From positions 62,001 to 126,000 of the forward strand of contig NZ_JALIQS010000008.1 in the NCBI RefSeq assembly GCF_024704725.1: a DNA stretch of 64,000 bases, given 5' to 3'. This DNA comes from Shinella sp. CPCC 101442 (GTDB taxonomy: Bacteria; Pseudomonadota; Alphaproteobacteria; Rhizobiales; Rhizobiaceae). Shown piece after piece: positions 44,569 through 53,838 of this stretch. Within the stretch, counting starts at the first letter, position 1. Every line of letters begins with the position of its first letter. The translations under genes were made by a program, and so were the position numbers. The notes under the pieces are model-generated. The model was not told the origin of the DNA. It worked only from the letters and a program-made list of their open reading frames with translations, and searched no databases.

Positions 44569-46212
44569 CTACTCCTTCGCAACGTTGCCGACGAAATTCG
44601 TGTCGAAGCTCGGTCCAAGTTTCAGGCCGCGCACATTCTTACGGACACCCGCTACCTCAATCTGCTGAAAAAGCAGAATGAAGGGGCTGGTCTCTAGGAC
44701 TGTGCGCTGGATGTCTTCGTACATCGCCCTGCGCTTGGCGCCGTCTGTTTCCATCAACGCTGCGTCTGTCTTCGCTGTTAGTTCCGAAACATCCCAAGCA
44801 TTGCGCCAGGCAAGCGTGCTGTTTTTGCTTCGATCAGAATTGTCGGTGTTCGAGGCAAAGGCCTGAGCATTGGAGTTGGGATCAAAATAGTCCTGCCCCC
44901 ACTGGCCGATATAAATGTCGTGGTTTCGCGCTCGATATTTCGTCAGCGTCTGCTTGTCATCGCCCGGTATGATTTCGATGGTTATGCCGGCCGCGGCAGC
45001 CGTTTGCTGTATCGACTCCGCGATACCTGTGACAGGTTGCGCGTTTCGCACATCCATTGTGACAGAAAACCCGTCCTTCAGGCCGGCCTTCTCCAGAAGC
45101 GCCTTGGCTTTTGCGACGTCCAGTTTGAATGGCCTGTCGTTCAATTCGCCGAGCACGCCGGCCGGGAGAAACGTTTGGTGGACGCGCCCGACACCCTTGA
45201 TCAGGGTTTGGCCGATTGCGTCGTAGTCTACCAGATACTTGAACGCTTGCCGTACTTCCGGCGTGGCCAGGCGTTGGTTGTTCTGATTGAGCCCGATGTA
45301 GAAAACCGTGCCTTTCGGCGCCTCAACCAGATCAACCAATTCGCTCGTGGCCATAGCTTCGAGATCGTTGGGTTCGAGGTTTCGCGCGACGTCGATATCG
45401 CCAGACTCCAGCGACAGTCGCTGCGCGGCGCTCTCTTTCATGTGTCTATATACGACACGAGCAAGCTTGGCCTTGCTGCCGTGATAACCTTCATTGCGGT
45501 CTATTACGACGGCTTCGTTCGCTCGCCACTCGCGGAGCTTGAATACTCCAGAACCGGCCGAGTGGGTTTTAAGCCAATCGTTGCCGAAGTCACTGTCCCA
45601 TTTGTAATCTGTGCTGGGGACAACCGGGATAACGTGATCGACAACTAACTTTTTGTCGACCACGGCAGACGAGGATGAAGCCAGGCAGTTGAGCACAAAG
45701 CTCGGTGCATACGGCCGATCAACCGTGAGAACGAAGGTATCGGATCCTTCCGCTCTGGCTTTCTCCGTGACGTTGTCACCGGTAATACCGAATTGGCCGA
45801 GAATGAAGGCCGGGGCTTTATCGAGCTTGATGACGCGCTCGAAGGACCACGCCACATCCTCTGCAGTGACTGGATTGCCGGACGCAAATGTTAGCCTTGG
45901 TTTTAGCTTGAAGGTATAGACTAGACCATCGTCAGAGATCGTCCAGCTCTGAGCGAGATCACCTCGTACCTTCGATGTGTCAGACACATCGAACCGGACC
46001 AAGAGATCGTAGATGTTCGCGCTGATTTCGGCGGTTGACAGCTCAAACGCTTCAGCAGGATCCATCGTTATGATCTCGTCCAGGGCATAACCCTGCACCA
46101 GGGTGTCAATGGGTGTGGCGGCCATCGCCATCGGCGCGGTCGCCAGAATGCCAGCCAGCGCCGTCGCCACGAGCCATTTGCGTTGCATCATGATGGTTTT
46201 GCTGAGTTTCAT
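44569..46212 (-). CDS. Peptide ABC transporter substrate-binding protein (DppA-like, SBP_bac_5)
   Basis: A 547-aa periplasmic binding protein. The start at 46212 follows ATGGGAGGACCAAA; the signal peptide is MKLSKTIMMQRKWLVATALA with cleavage after AMA. The mature part has the family-5 motifs LDEIITMDPAEAFELSTAEI, SGVFKLREWRANEAVVI and TEVRQAFKYLVDYD-like, and ends in the usual PFILLFQQIEVAGVRKNV. It determines what the system imports; the ligand cannot be read. It is the first gene of the minus-strand operon and faces the divergent HisC-like gene across a putative operator. Confidence 0.92.
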   Translation of the reverse strand: MKLSKTIMMQRKWLVATALAGILATAPMAMAATPIDTLVQGYALDEIITMDPAEAFELSTAEISANIYDLLVRFDVSDTSKVRGDLAQSWTISDDGLVYTFKLKPRLTFASGNPVTAEDVAWSFERVIKLDKAPAFILGQFGITGDNVTEKARAEGSDTFVLTVDRPYAPSFVLNCLASSSSAVVDKKLVVDHVIPVVPSTDYKWDSDFGNDWLKTHSAGSGVFKLREWRANEAVVIDRNEGYHGSKAKLARVVYRHMKESAAQRLSLESGDIDVARNLEPNDLEAMATSELVDLVEAPKGTVFYIGLNQNNQRLATPEVRQAFKYLVDYDAIGQTLIKGVGRVHQTFLPAGVLGELNDRPFKLDVAKAKALLEKAGLKDGFSVTMDVRNAQPVTGIAESIQQTAAAAGITIEIIPGDDKQTLTKYRARNHDIYIGQWGQDYFDPNSNAQAFASNTDNSDRSKNSTLAWRNAWDVSELTAKTDAALMETDGAKRRAMYEDIQRTVLETSPFILLFQQIEVAGVRKNVRGLKLGPSFDTNFVGNVAKE

Positions 46213-46378
46213 TTTGGTCCTCCCATATGTCGGCTTGGAGCCGATTTTTATCTTCGATTCCCGTTGCGAGGTCTTTGCCAACAGATTGCTCGCTCGGCGC
46301 CAGGGGCTGGGCCGAGTGCGGTGTGGGCATCGCTGGTGTTCCTCCTGCCACCGTTAATTGTTCGGTGGACAATAAAAT

Positions 46379-46396
46379 GATATGTATATACCTATC
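46379..46396. promoter_or_regulatory. 18-bp near-perfect palindrome, likely TetR-family operator
   Basis: GATATGTATATACCTATC: arms GATATGTAT and ATACCTATC pair at 8 of 9 positions. It lies in the 283-base divergent region between dppA and the aminotransferase-tetR pair, a standard position for the operator of the adjacent TetR gene (47645-48382). A second dyad, CCACCG-N9-CGGTGG, stands at 46348-46368. Confidence 0.6.
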
Positions 46397-46495
46397 GTCA
46401 TGTCAACCGGCTTTTTTGCCGGGTGCCCAACCACACTCGAAACTCATGAGCTTTTGGCTACCGAAGCGGTGTGTCCAAAGCGGTTAGGATGAAAT

Positions 46496-47626
46496 ATGGC
46501 CGAGAACAATTTGAAAGCTGAAGAGGCAAACGGCCCAAGTGCAAGGCCGGCTCTAAGCAGGCTTCCACCCTACAACGCCGGCGTTCCGGCCGCTGTCGCG
46601 CGTCGGATAAGCGGTAAGGAGGAGGTCATTTGCCTGGGAAGCAACGAAAACCCTTATGGAACCTCGCCGTCGGTCGGGGCGGCTCTTTGGGGCCTCGTTC
46701 CCTCGCGTTATAGCGATTCGACTTGCGCAGCACTCCGTGAAGCTATCTCCGACCGATTAGGTGTGGCAGCGGAAAGGATCGTATGCGGCAATGGCTCCGA
46801 GGAACTGATCGCTGCGCTCTGCCGTGCGTATCTGGAGCCAGCTGATCACGTCCTAACAGTGTCGCCTTGCTTTGGCTTGCATGAGATCGAGCCAATGGCC
46901 GCGGGAGTTCAGGTCATCAAAGTTGCGATGACTGAAGATCTCGATTTCGACGTCGAGGGGCTTATCGCAGCGCTTGCCAAAGTTCCCAAGATTTTCTTCA
47001 TCTCATCCCCGTCAAATCCCGTCGGTCAAGCCCTATCTGGGCAGGCCCTTTCGCGCCTCGCCGACGCCATTCAGCCAGGTACGATCTTTGTGTTGGATGA
47101 AGCCTACGCTGAGTTTGTCGCAAAAGGCTTGCCAGATGGATTGGCCATTCTGAACCATCGTTCTGACCTGCACTGGGCGGTCCTTCGAACGTTCTCGAAG
47201 GCATACGGTTTGGCTGGATTGCGCGTCGGCTATGCAATTACATCACATCCCGGCTTGGCTCGGACAATTCGAGCTACATTGACACCCTTCAACGTAAATG
47301 CCGTCGCGCAGACGGCGGCGGTCGCGGCCTTGCGTGACACCGCTTGGATGATCGAAGCGACTACGAGGTTACGGTACGACAGGGATATCTTAGCCGACCG
47401 CATACGCCGGCTCGGGTTGAGAGTGATACCGTCGCAAGCAAACTTCCTGTTCATCGCCTTGCCAATGAATGCCGCAACGGTAGCCGGGGTCTTGCTTCAG
47501 AAGGGTATTGTCGTCAAACCTTGGATGGAGACGGGTTACACCAACTTCATACGGGTGACGATTGGAACGGCAGAACAGAATGAGCACTTCGCTCGGGAGC
47601 TCGAAGGCGCGGTCAATCTCCGCTAG
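46496..47626 (+). CDS. HisC-like PLP-dependent aminotransferase
   Basis: A 376-aa class I/II aminotransferase of the histidinol-phosphate aminotransferase group. Marks: LGSNENPYGTSPS at the N-terminus, GNGSEELI, SPSNPVGQALSG with the Asn, DEAYAEFVAKG with the Asp-Glu-Tyr block, and the PLP lysine in TFSKAYGLAGLRVGYA near residue 234, with the C-terminal Arg in FIRVTIGT. On a plasmid beside peptide-catabolic genes it is more likely to be catabolic or to act on an aromatic amino acid than to serve histidine synthesis. It shares an operon with tetR after 18 bases. Confidence 0.87.
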   Translation: MAENNLKAEEANGPSARPALSRLPPYNAGVPAAVARRISGKEEVICLGSNENPYGTSPSVGAALWGLVPSRYSDSTCAALREAISDRLGVAAERIVCGNGSEELIAALCRAYLEPADHVLTVSPCFGLHEIEPMAAGVQVIKVAMTEDLDFDVEGLIAALAKVPKIFFISSPSNPVGQALSGQALSRLADAIQPGTIFVLDEAYAEFVAKGLPDGLAILNHRSDLHWAVLRTFSKAYGLAGLRVGYAITSHPGLARTIRATLTPFNVNAVAQTAAVAALRDTAWMIEATTRLRYDRDILADRIRRLGLRVIPSQANFLFIALPMNAATVAGVLLQKGIVVKPWMETGYTNFIRVTIGTAEQNEHFARELEGAVNLR

Positions 47627-47644
47627 CAGCTTTCGGACGCAGCT

Positions 47645-48382
47645 TTGACCGATGACGCGCCAATAAAACGACGCCGCGTGGGGCGAGCCGCCGCAGTTGG
47701 CCTCACGCGTGAGCGCGTTGTCGACGCGGCGATCGCCCTCATAGATGAAGAAGGTTTGGCAGGTTTTTCTGTGCGCGCCCTTGCTCGTCGACTGAACGTG
47801 TTCCCAGCCGCCCTGTACTGGCATGCTGGCGGTAGCAAGACCGACCTTTTTGCCGAAATATCCGGCGCTCTTATCGCTGGTCTCATGGCTCATGATGATC
47901 TTGCTCGGGACTGGCGCGATACAATCCGCACCCTGTTTAAGCGGTTCCGCTCGCGTATTCACGAGCATCCAAATGCGGCCCCACTGCTCGGTCCTAATAT
48001 CAGATCCAATGGGGCACCAAACGCTCCCTGGGTGGAGATCGTTCTCACGGCTCTCGCCCAAGCTGGTTTTAAGAACGAAGCTCTCGTCAATGCCTTCAAC
48101 GCGGTGGTTGGGGCTTTGGAAGGTTTCGTCACCATCGAGCTAGCCGCGGACGAGGCGAGTGCGGATTCAGAATGGGTCACGACGTTTGATGCCGATCTCG
48201 ACGCATTGGACGCGGCTGCGTTTCCTCTGACCAAGCAATACCTGCCTCGTATGTACAATCAGTCGTTTGTTATGCGCTGGAAAAGCGGGAACTCGGCTCC
48301 GCTCGACAATGGGTACGACTTTCTGATCGAAACGTTAATCTACGGACTGGAGATGCAGGTCCAAAGGTCATCAAGCCATTAG
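47645..48382 (+). CDS. TetR-family transcriptional regulator
   Basis: A 245-aa regulator. The N-terminal helix-turn-helix is LTRERVVDAAIALIDEEGLA with SVRALARRLNVFPAALYWHA after it, the ALYWH pattern of the TetR/TetR_C group. The remaining helical domain should bind the effector. The start is a TTG at 47645, the only in-frame start after the HisC stop; GGAC precedes it. As the second gene of the divergent unit it is the likely repressor of both itself and the peptide operon, through the palindrome at 46379-46396. Confidence 0.85.
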   Translation: MTDDAPIKRRRVGRAAAVGLTRERVVDAAIALIDEEGLAGFSVRALARRLNVFPAALYWHAGGSKTDLFAEISGALIAGLMAHDDLARDWRDTIRTLFKRFRSRIHEHPNAAPLLGPNIRSNGAPNAPWVEIVLTALAQAGFKNEALVNAFNAVVGALEGFVTIELAADEASADSEWVTTFDADLDALDAAAFPLTKQYLPRMYNQSFVMRWKSGNSAPLDNGYDFLIETLIYGLEMQVQRSSSH

Positions 48383-48600
48383 CTGTGTTTCCGTAGAGGA
48401 TTTGCCTCACAATAGGTGCAGAATGCTAACCCCAATCGAAATTTTCATCGCATGAAGTCGAAACTCCGTACCGATCTTGCTTCCAGGCACATTCCGCCGT
48501 TCGGTTACGAACACCGTCTTAGCGCTGCCGTGAAGAAATTGGCCGATAGAGCTTCCCTCTGATCGAGAAAATGACACGACATCATACGGTGGGACTAAAC

Positions 48601-49209
48601 CTAGCAGAAGCCATTAAGTTTGAGAATCTTGTACGCCTCTATTGTGGCCTGCAGGCATTCCTCGGACGTCCGATCGCCCTGATTGACGTCAGGGTGATGC
48701 ATTTTGAGCCGTTGCTTATAACGGGTTCTGATCTCATCCGGCCTCGCTTCCCATGTCAAACCCAGCGTTTCGAATGCCCTTGCTTCCAGAACTTTGAGTT
48801 TTCGCAATTGGGAAACGACTCTTGCGGCTTGGCTTCTTGCCGCATTTTTGCGTGTATTCAACGTCTTTGCCGTGCCGGATCGCGTCGTTGAAGGAAGCGG
48901 GATTTCCGTTGCCTCGTGTACGAGCGTGCCCCAGGTAGGTCGACTGCCTTTCGCAGCTTCTTTCTGATAGCGTGCAACCACTGGATCAGATAGCTTCGGA
49001 GCGAAGTTGTAACCCTTGATGTATTCTCTCAAGTGTCCTTCACAGAACAATAGATACAAGCCCTCGGCATCGGCTCCGACTGGAGCGCGATGGCTCCCAT
49101 CTCGATCGCATCCGTCCCATTGACATCGCGGGCCGTTCTTTTCGCGAAGAAGCGACGGTTTGCTACGCGTTGAGCGCAGGCCGACGAAGATTTTTGAATC
49201 AGAAGTCAT
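48601..49209 (-). CDS. J-domain protein with N-terminal Cys/His motif (202 aa)
   Basis: The C-terminal 60 residues are a J domain: AFETLGLTWEARPDEIRTRY, then KQRLKMHHPDVN, with the invariant HPD, and a final helix. J domains stimulate Hsp70 ATPase. The N-terminal half has CQWDGCDRDGSHRAP and then YLLFCEGHLREY, a Cys/His set (C-x4-C-x5-H...C-x2-H) that may bind zinc. This architecture is common in Rhizobiales, sometimes named only as a DnaJ-like protein. It is convergent with nothing; the 218 bases on its 3' side up to the TetR gene hold no supported gene. Confidence 0.85.
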   Translation of the reverse strand: MTSDSKIFVGLRSTRSKPSLLREKNGPRCQWDGCDRDGSHRAPVGADAEGLYLLFCEGHLREYIKGYNFAPKLSDPVVARYQKEAAKGSRPTWGTLVHEATEIPLPSTTRSGTAKTLNTRKNAARSQAARVVSQLRKLKVLEARAFETLGLTWEARPDEIRTRYKQRLKMHHPDVNQGDRTSEECLQATIEAYKILKLNGFC

Positions 49210-49421
49210 TGCGGTTTATAAGGGCGACCTGCACTGCTCAGCAAGATGTCGGGCCAATGATAGAGTGATAAAACCCTTGCCCTCTGGTTGGGCTATTCAA
49301 ATTGCACCTTCAAACTCTGGGATCAAACACCTAGCCATCCTTGAAAATGTGAATGGTCGGCTTCCTGGAGTAGCCCGCATCAATTCACTGAGGTAATAGT
49401 TTTCGTTCCGGGGAGGAACGG

Positions 49422-50912
49422 ATGACTGAACAGCCGCTTTTGAGGCCGTCTGAAAATTGTTGGCGGGTGGAGCGCGCTAACGAGTTCGCGATCTTAATCG
49501 ACGCGGACATCTATTTCTCGGCCGCGCGGTTGGCGATGAAAGCCGCGAAGCGCTCGATCTATCTCGTTGGCTGGGATTTCAACGCGCGGGTGGCGCTTGG
49601 CCATCCCGATGTCCAGGATGAAGCGCCCAAGGGTGTGGGCGACTTTCTCCTGTGGCTGGCCAAGCGCAACCCCGATCTGGAAATCCGCCTGTTGCTATGG
49701 AACCCAGCCCTGCTTTCGAGCTGGCTCAAGGTCGCGAACGTACCCTATTTGCTGCGGTGGAAACTGAACCGTCAGATTACAGTCAAGCTGGACGGCAACC
49801 ATCCAGTTGGTAGCTCCCACCATCAAAAAATACTGGTCATCGATGACAGTCTGGCTTTCTGTGGCGGGATCGATGTAACGACCGACAGATGGGATACCCG
49901 GGCGCATCTCGACGACGCCCCGAAACGGAGACGCCCTGACGGCACTACTTATGGACCTTGGCACGATGCTTCGAGCTATTGCATCGGCCCAGCGGCGCGC
50001 GCGCTAGGCGATCTATGCCGGGAACGGTGGCAACTGGCTGGTGGCGAAAAGCTCGAACCCGTCGAGCAGCACGCCGATTTTCCTCGCGTTGAGGGAGCCA
50101 TCGCCTTTGGCGAGGTCGATCTTGCTATATCTCGCACGAGTCCGGCCTATGATGATCGTGAGAAAATAACCGAAATCGAACGGCTGTACGTAGATATGGT
50201 CATGTCCGCGCAAAAGGTCGTCTACGCTGAGAGCCAGTATTTTGCCTCGCGCGCTGTTGCGCAGGCGATTGCGAGAAGGCTAGCGGAACCGGATGGTCCC
50301 GAATTCGTACTTATCAATCCGGTGAAAGCTGACGATTGGCTCGGGTCTCTCGCCATGGATTCCGCGCGCGCAAGGCTTAGAGAATCCCTGCGCCGCCACG
50401 ATCTGCACAACAGACTGCGCATCTATCATCCGGTCACTGCGAGAGGCGAACCGATCTACGTCCATTCCAAACTGATGATCGTAGATAATGAGCGGATGCG
50501 GGTTGGCTCGTCGAATTTCAACAATCGTTCTATGCGATTTGACAACGAGTGCGATGTCGCGTTCGAGGCGCTTGGTTCCGAGGCACTAAGAGCGAAGCTG
50601 GAAAATTTGCGAAATGACCTCTTGGGCGAGCATCTTGGCGTCGCCGTCAGTTCTTTTCGCGACGTTGTGGAGCGCGAGGGATCGGTCATCGCGGCGGTGG
50701 AAGCGCTCCGGCATTCGGCGGGTCCGGGAGAACGAGCGTCCAAACGTACCTTGATCCCTTACGAGACGCCAGCGTTGGCTGACCTAACTCAGTGGCTGGC
50801 TGACAATGAAATCCTTGACCCCGAGGGCCCCGAACAAATCTTCGAAGCGATCGAGAGGCGAGGTCTGTTCCGCGGGCGGCTCAAGATGCCCTTGCGGAAG
50901 TCAGGCACCTGA
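49422..50912 (+). CDS. Phospholipase D/cardiolipin synthase family protein
   Basis: A 496-aa PLD-superfamily protein with two HKD sites: SHHQKILVIDDSLAFCGGID near residue 132 and VHSKLMIVDNERMRVGSSNF near 347, both complete. There is no membrane segment at the N-terminus, unlike ClsA. Members of this type (also called VTT/PLD-like) act on phospholipids, transferring phosphatidyl groups. ATG 49422 follows GGGGAGGAACG. A stand-alone gene; the stop is followed by 350 bases without a clear gene. Confidence 0.88.
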   Translation: MTEQPLLRPSENCWRVERANEFAILIDADIYFSAARLAMKAAKRSIYLVGWDFNARVALGHPDVQDEAPKGVGDFLLWLAKRNPDLEIRLLLWNPALLSSWLKVANVPYLLRWKLNRQITVKLDGNHPVGSSHHQKILVIDDSLAFCGGIDVTTDRWDTRAHLDDAPKRRRPDGTTYGPWHDASSYCIGPAARALGDLCRERWQLAGGEKLEPVEQHADFPRVEGAIAFGEVDLAISRTSPAYDDREKITEIERLYVDMVMSAQKVVYAESQYFASRAVAQAIARRLAEPDGPEFVLINPVKADDWLGSLAMDSARARLRESLRRHDLHNRLRIYHPVTARGEPIYVHSKLMIVDNERMRVGSSNFNNRSMRFDNECDVAFEALGSEALRAKLENLRNDLLGEHLGVAVSSFRDVVEREGSVIAAVEALRHSAGPGERASKRTLIPYETPALADLTQWLADNEILDPEGPEQIFEAIERRGLFRGRLKMPLRKSGT

Positions 50913-51262
50913 ACCGTCTCGGGAGACACAGCGCGGAGCATTGGTGGCCACGCATGATGATGTCATGGCAATCGTTGATCCGCATTCGATCTGGGAGCAA
51001 GCCGCTCGGCCTCATCGAGAATTTCGGCGGGGTTGTTTTGCCCAGCGCGACGCTGATCCGCTTTGTTTCCGCGAGACAGGAATACGGTGAGAAGTTTCCA
51101 GCGCAACCTTACCATCGCGTTTCAACTCCCATATTTCAGAAAGCTTAAGTTACCCACTGGGCAGTTGAGACGAACACGTGTCAGCGGTCGAGAAAAGTCG
51201 CATTTACGAGGACGATCGGTCGAGGAATGGCCACCTGCCTTTCGATCATGACGGTTATAGGC
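50913..51262. other. Intergenic region between PLD gene and trbI
   Basis: No supported gene. The frame at 50954-51148 has no ribosome site. This is where plus-strand PLD transcripts and minus-strand trb transcripts meet, so terminators are expected; no strong hairpin was identified by eye. Confidence 0.4.
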
Positions 51263-52555
51263 CTACTGGCTCTGCTCCGAGGGAAAGACGATGTCCTGAT
51301 CGACGAGCACGTTGAACTTGTAACCCGGCCTAATCTTAAGCGTCGGCTGGACATTGAGGTTTCTCGAGACCGTTTGCTCGGCCACTCGGCCGAATGACTC
51401 GGCAAAGTTTCTTCGCGCCGCGTCGGACGCGGTGCCCTGCGCTGCGAGACTTGAGCTCTGTGGCATCGACATGTCGATGCCAGTTCCAATCAGCGCGACA
51501 AGTGCCGCGGATCCGAACATTCTCCACAAGTGACGATCAATCTTGTCCTCGAACCCGCCATTGCCCTGGGAGTCGGTGCCGGCCATACCATCAATCTGCA
51601 GTGTCGAACCGTTCGGGAAGATAAGGTCGGTCCATACGACGAGAACCCGCCCCTGACCGAAGGCGACCTTGGAATCGTATCGACCGAACAGTTTGGCACC
51701 TTGCGGTATCAAGAGGCGATAACCAGTGGCGCTGTCGAAGACATCCTGACTGACCTGTGCCGTAATCCGTCCTGGAAGGTCGGAATTTAGGCCTGTAATG
51801 AGTGTAGCAGGGATAACGGAGCCGCGCTTCAGCTCATAGAGCGACATCTGAGGCACGACCCGGTTTGCCAGGTAGCCCAGATCTTTGATGTCCTGATTGA
51901 AGAAGTCTTCCTTGGTCGTCTGGCTATTGGGATCGACGTTCTGCCCGAGAAGCCCTGATTTCATGGCAGTCGAGTAGAGGTCGGATGCGCTATTGGCCGT
52001 GACGTTGCCTGGCAGGTTCCGGTCATCGGCAACCTTCGTGTTCGCAGCCACATCCGACACGTCGACCTTGAGCGGCGAATCGAAGGCGGTTGCTCTTGCC
52101 TGCAATCGCACCATTCGCTGGCGCTGCGCTTCGCGAATGTATTGTTCGTCCTGCTCCCTTTTCAGTCGTGCCTTCCATTCCTCCTCTGGTTCGAGCCGTG
52201 ACCGACGGTCCTCATCCGATTCTTGTCTTTCGACAGCGGGTTCTTGCTTTTGTTCTTTGTGGACGACGACAGGTGTCGGCTGGAAGACCTCCTGCTTCTC
52301 CGGTTCGCCGATGATCCCGTCGGTCACACCTCGCTTCAGCTGGTCACCGAAATTCGTCGCCGGCGTGCTGGAAGCACTGTCGAGGTCGCTCTTCCGATTG
52401 AATGAAAGGCCACGCCACGAGAGGCCGATGACTACCACGCCAAAAAACAGCATGACAATTGCGATGGCGATGATGATCGGTAGCCGATTGAGCCTACGCA
52501 TCCCCTGCTGGCCATCAGACCCTGTTGAATTACCAAGTTGGAGCGATTGGACCAT
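51263..52555 (-). CDS. trbI: TrbI, mating-pore channel protein (VirB10-like)
   Basis: A 430-aa VirB10 homologue spanning both membranes. One inner-membrane segment (about residues 26-47: LPIIIAIAIVMLFFGVVVIG), a long charged, Pro/Gln-rich periplasmic linker with coiled parts, and the C-terminal TrbI/VirB10 domain (VVPQMSLYELKRGSVIPATL, SQDVFDSATGYRLLIPQGAK, VWTDLIFPNGSTLQIDGMAG). ATG 52555 follows GGAGGCGAAACCT. Last gene of the trb operon. Confidence 0.93.
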   Translation of the reverse strand: MVQSLQLGNSTGSDGQQGMRRLNRLPIIIAIAIVMLFFGVVVIGLSWRGLSFNRKSDLDSASSTPATNFGDQLKRGVTDGIIGEPEKQEVFQPTPVVVHKEQKQEPAVERQESDEDRRSRLEPEEEWKARLKREQDEQYIREAQRQRMVRLQARATAFDSPLKVDVSDVAANTKVADDRNLPGNVTANSASDLYSTAMKSGLLGQNVDPNSQTTKEDFFNQDIKDLGYLANRVVPQMSLYELKRGSVIPATLITGLNSDLPGRITAQVSQDVFDSATGYRLLIPQGAKLFGRYDSKVAFGQGRVLVVWTDLIFPNGSTLQIDGMAGTDSQGNGGFEDKIDRHLWRMFGSAALVALIGTGIDMSMPQSSSLAAQGTASDAARRNFAESFGRVAEQTVSRNLNVQPTLKIRPGYKFNVLVDQDIVFPSEQSQ

Positions 52556-52568
52556 AGGTTTCGCCTCC

Positions 52569-53006
52569 TCAGTTTCGCTGCATAACGGAAAGTGGGCTGG
52601 ACGGCGTGGCGCCGGCGCCGGTTACGCGGTAGGTTCGCCCGAGCGCGACTGCTGGCGTTCCGAGGTGAGCAAGGAGTTGCCCGTCGAAGCTATCCAGGGA
52701 ATAGGAAATCTCGACCGGCTTCTGATCTTTCGCCACCTTTCCATCAGTGATGACGGTGTAGCCCCAACCCTTCAGCGCCGCCTCGAGGGCCGTCGCAAAT
52801 TCGGTTTTGTCATTGTCCATCTTGATGGACGTCGTGCCGGCCGGTCCGATCTGCTCCGCAAGGCGGCTTGCCATATCGCCGGCAATTGCGCTTGCGGCGG
52901 GGCCTGTGAGCGCGACCGGAGTGGAGGTGGTGGTCAGGGCCACATCTTTGCTCTGGCAACCAGAGGTTAGCGCGGCCGTGAGAACGAGTAGAATAAGCGT
53001 TCGCAT
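52569..53006 (-). CDS. trbH: TrbH, mating-pore lipoprotein
   Basis: A 145-aa lipoprotein with a signal MRTLILLVLTAALTSGC; the lipobox LTSGC places the lipidated Cys at residue 17. The rest has ALTGPAASAIAGDMASRLAE and GWGYTVITDGKVAKDQKPVE. It fits TrbH in Ti-type operons by order, size and lipobox. It probably helps the VirB9/VirB10-type core in the outer membrane. It lies 3 bases after trbG and 13 before trbI. Confidence 0.9.
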   Translation of the reverse strand: MRTLILLVLTAALTSGCQSKDVALTTTSTPVALTGPAASAIAGDMASRLAEQIGPAGTTSIKMDNDKTEFATALEAALKGWGYTVITDGKVAKDQKPVEISYSLDSFDGQLLAHLGTPAVALGRTYRVTGAGATPSSPLSVMQRN

Positions 53007-53009
53007 GGG

Positions 53010-53822
53010 TCACCCTCCCCGCCGGATGGTAATCTTCTGTTGGCGCCAGCCGACACCAGAAATAAGGATTGCCTTGTCGACCGCATAATCGACGATCATC
53101 ATGTCGTTCTTCATTCGATAATTGACGATGCGATTTTGTCCGCCGCTCACGACGAAGAGGACCGGTGCATCCTGGCCAGATATCCATTTCGAGAATTGAA
53201 TGTAGGTTTTGACACCGTCGGAATAGATCCGCTCCGGTTTCCACGATGCGTTCCCGCTGACCGTGTAGGAGAAGTTCAACTTGTCTGGCGCGGTCCCTGG
53301 AATTCCAACTGTCTCAAGCCTGGCTTTGATGTCGGTGAGCTTGGTCGATGTATCCTCCGGATATTCGAACCCGACACGGGCCATGTATTGGCTAGGGTGG
53401 GACTTCAACTGAATATGGTAGGTTCGGCGGGACGTGGTGACGACCATCGAGGTTACAAGGCCGGATTCCGACGGCTTGACGATGAGATGAATCGCTTGCC
53501 CTCCCGTCGCGCCTGAAGTCGCCGGTTCCACCTTCCAGCGGACGGTATCGCCAACAAGCACGTCGCGAACGATTTCGCCGCCCTGCAGTTCGATATCGCA
53601 GACCTGCAGCGGTGAGCAAACCACGGAAGGCTGCGTTTCGCCAAACAGGAAGATGACCTTGCCATCTGGCCCAGTCGTGACCAGGCCAGGTGTACCTCGC
53701 CATTTACGCGAGATGTTCGTTCCCTTAACCTCGTTTGACGTCATGCTCTGCGCAATCGCGGCGTCCGCGAGGACGAGTCCGGCCATGCAGCCGACGGCCG
53801 CGATCAATCCATTTCTGTGCAT
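53010..53822 (-). CDS. trbG: TrbG, VirB9-like outer-core protein
   Basis: A 270-aa periplasmic protein of the VirB9/CagX family. The start at 53822 ([15 protein letters not shown]) follows GCAGGAGAATACAT; the signal peptide cuts near AIAQS. The family blocks are [19 protein letters not shown]-like, [20 protein letters not shown] and the final [20 protein letters not shown]. The longer frame reaching 54185 overlaps trbF in another frame and is rejected. It forms the outer ring of the mating pore with TrbH and TrbI. Confidence 0.93.
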   Translation of the reverse strand: MHRNGLIAAVGCMAGLVLADAAIAQSMTSNEVKGTNISRKWRGTPGLVTTGPDGKVIFLFGETQPSVVCSPLQVCDIELQGGEIVRDVLVGDTVRWKVEPATSGATGGQAIHLIVKPSESGLVTSMVVTTSRRTYHIQLKSHPSQYMARVGFEYPEDTSTKLTDIKARLETVGIPGTAPDKLNFSYTVSGNASWKPERIYSDGVKTYIQFSKWISGQDAPVLFVVSGGQNRIVNYRMKNDMMIVDYAVDKAILISGVGWRQQKITIRRGG

Positions 53823-53838
53823 ATGTATTCTCCTGCCC

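Noticed and set aside
48452-48562. 36-codon frame after the TetR gene
   Set aside because: Short, no ribosome site; not enough to call a gene.
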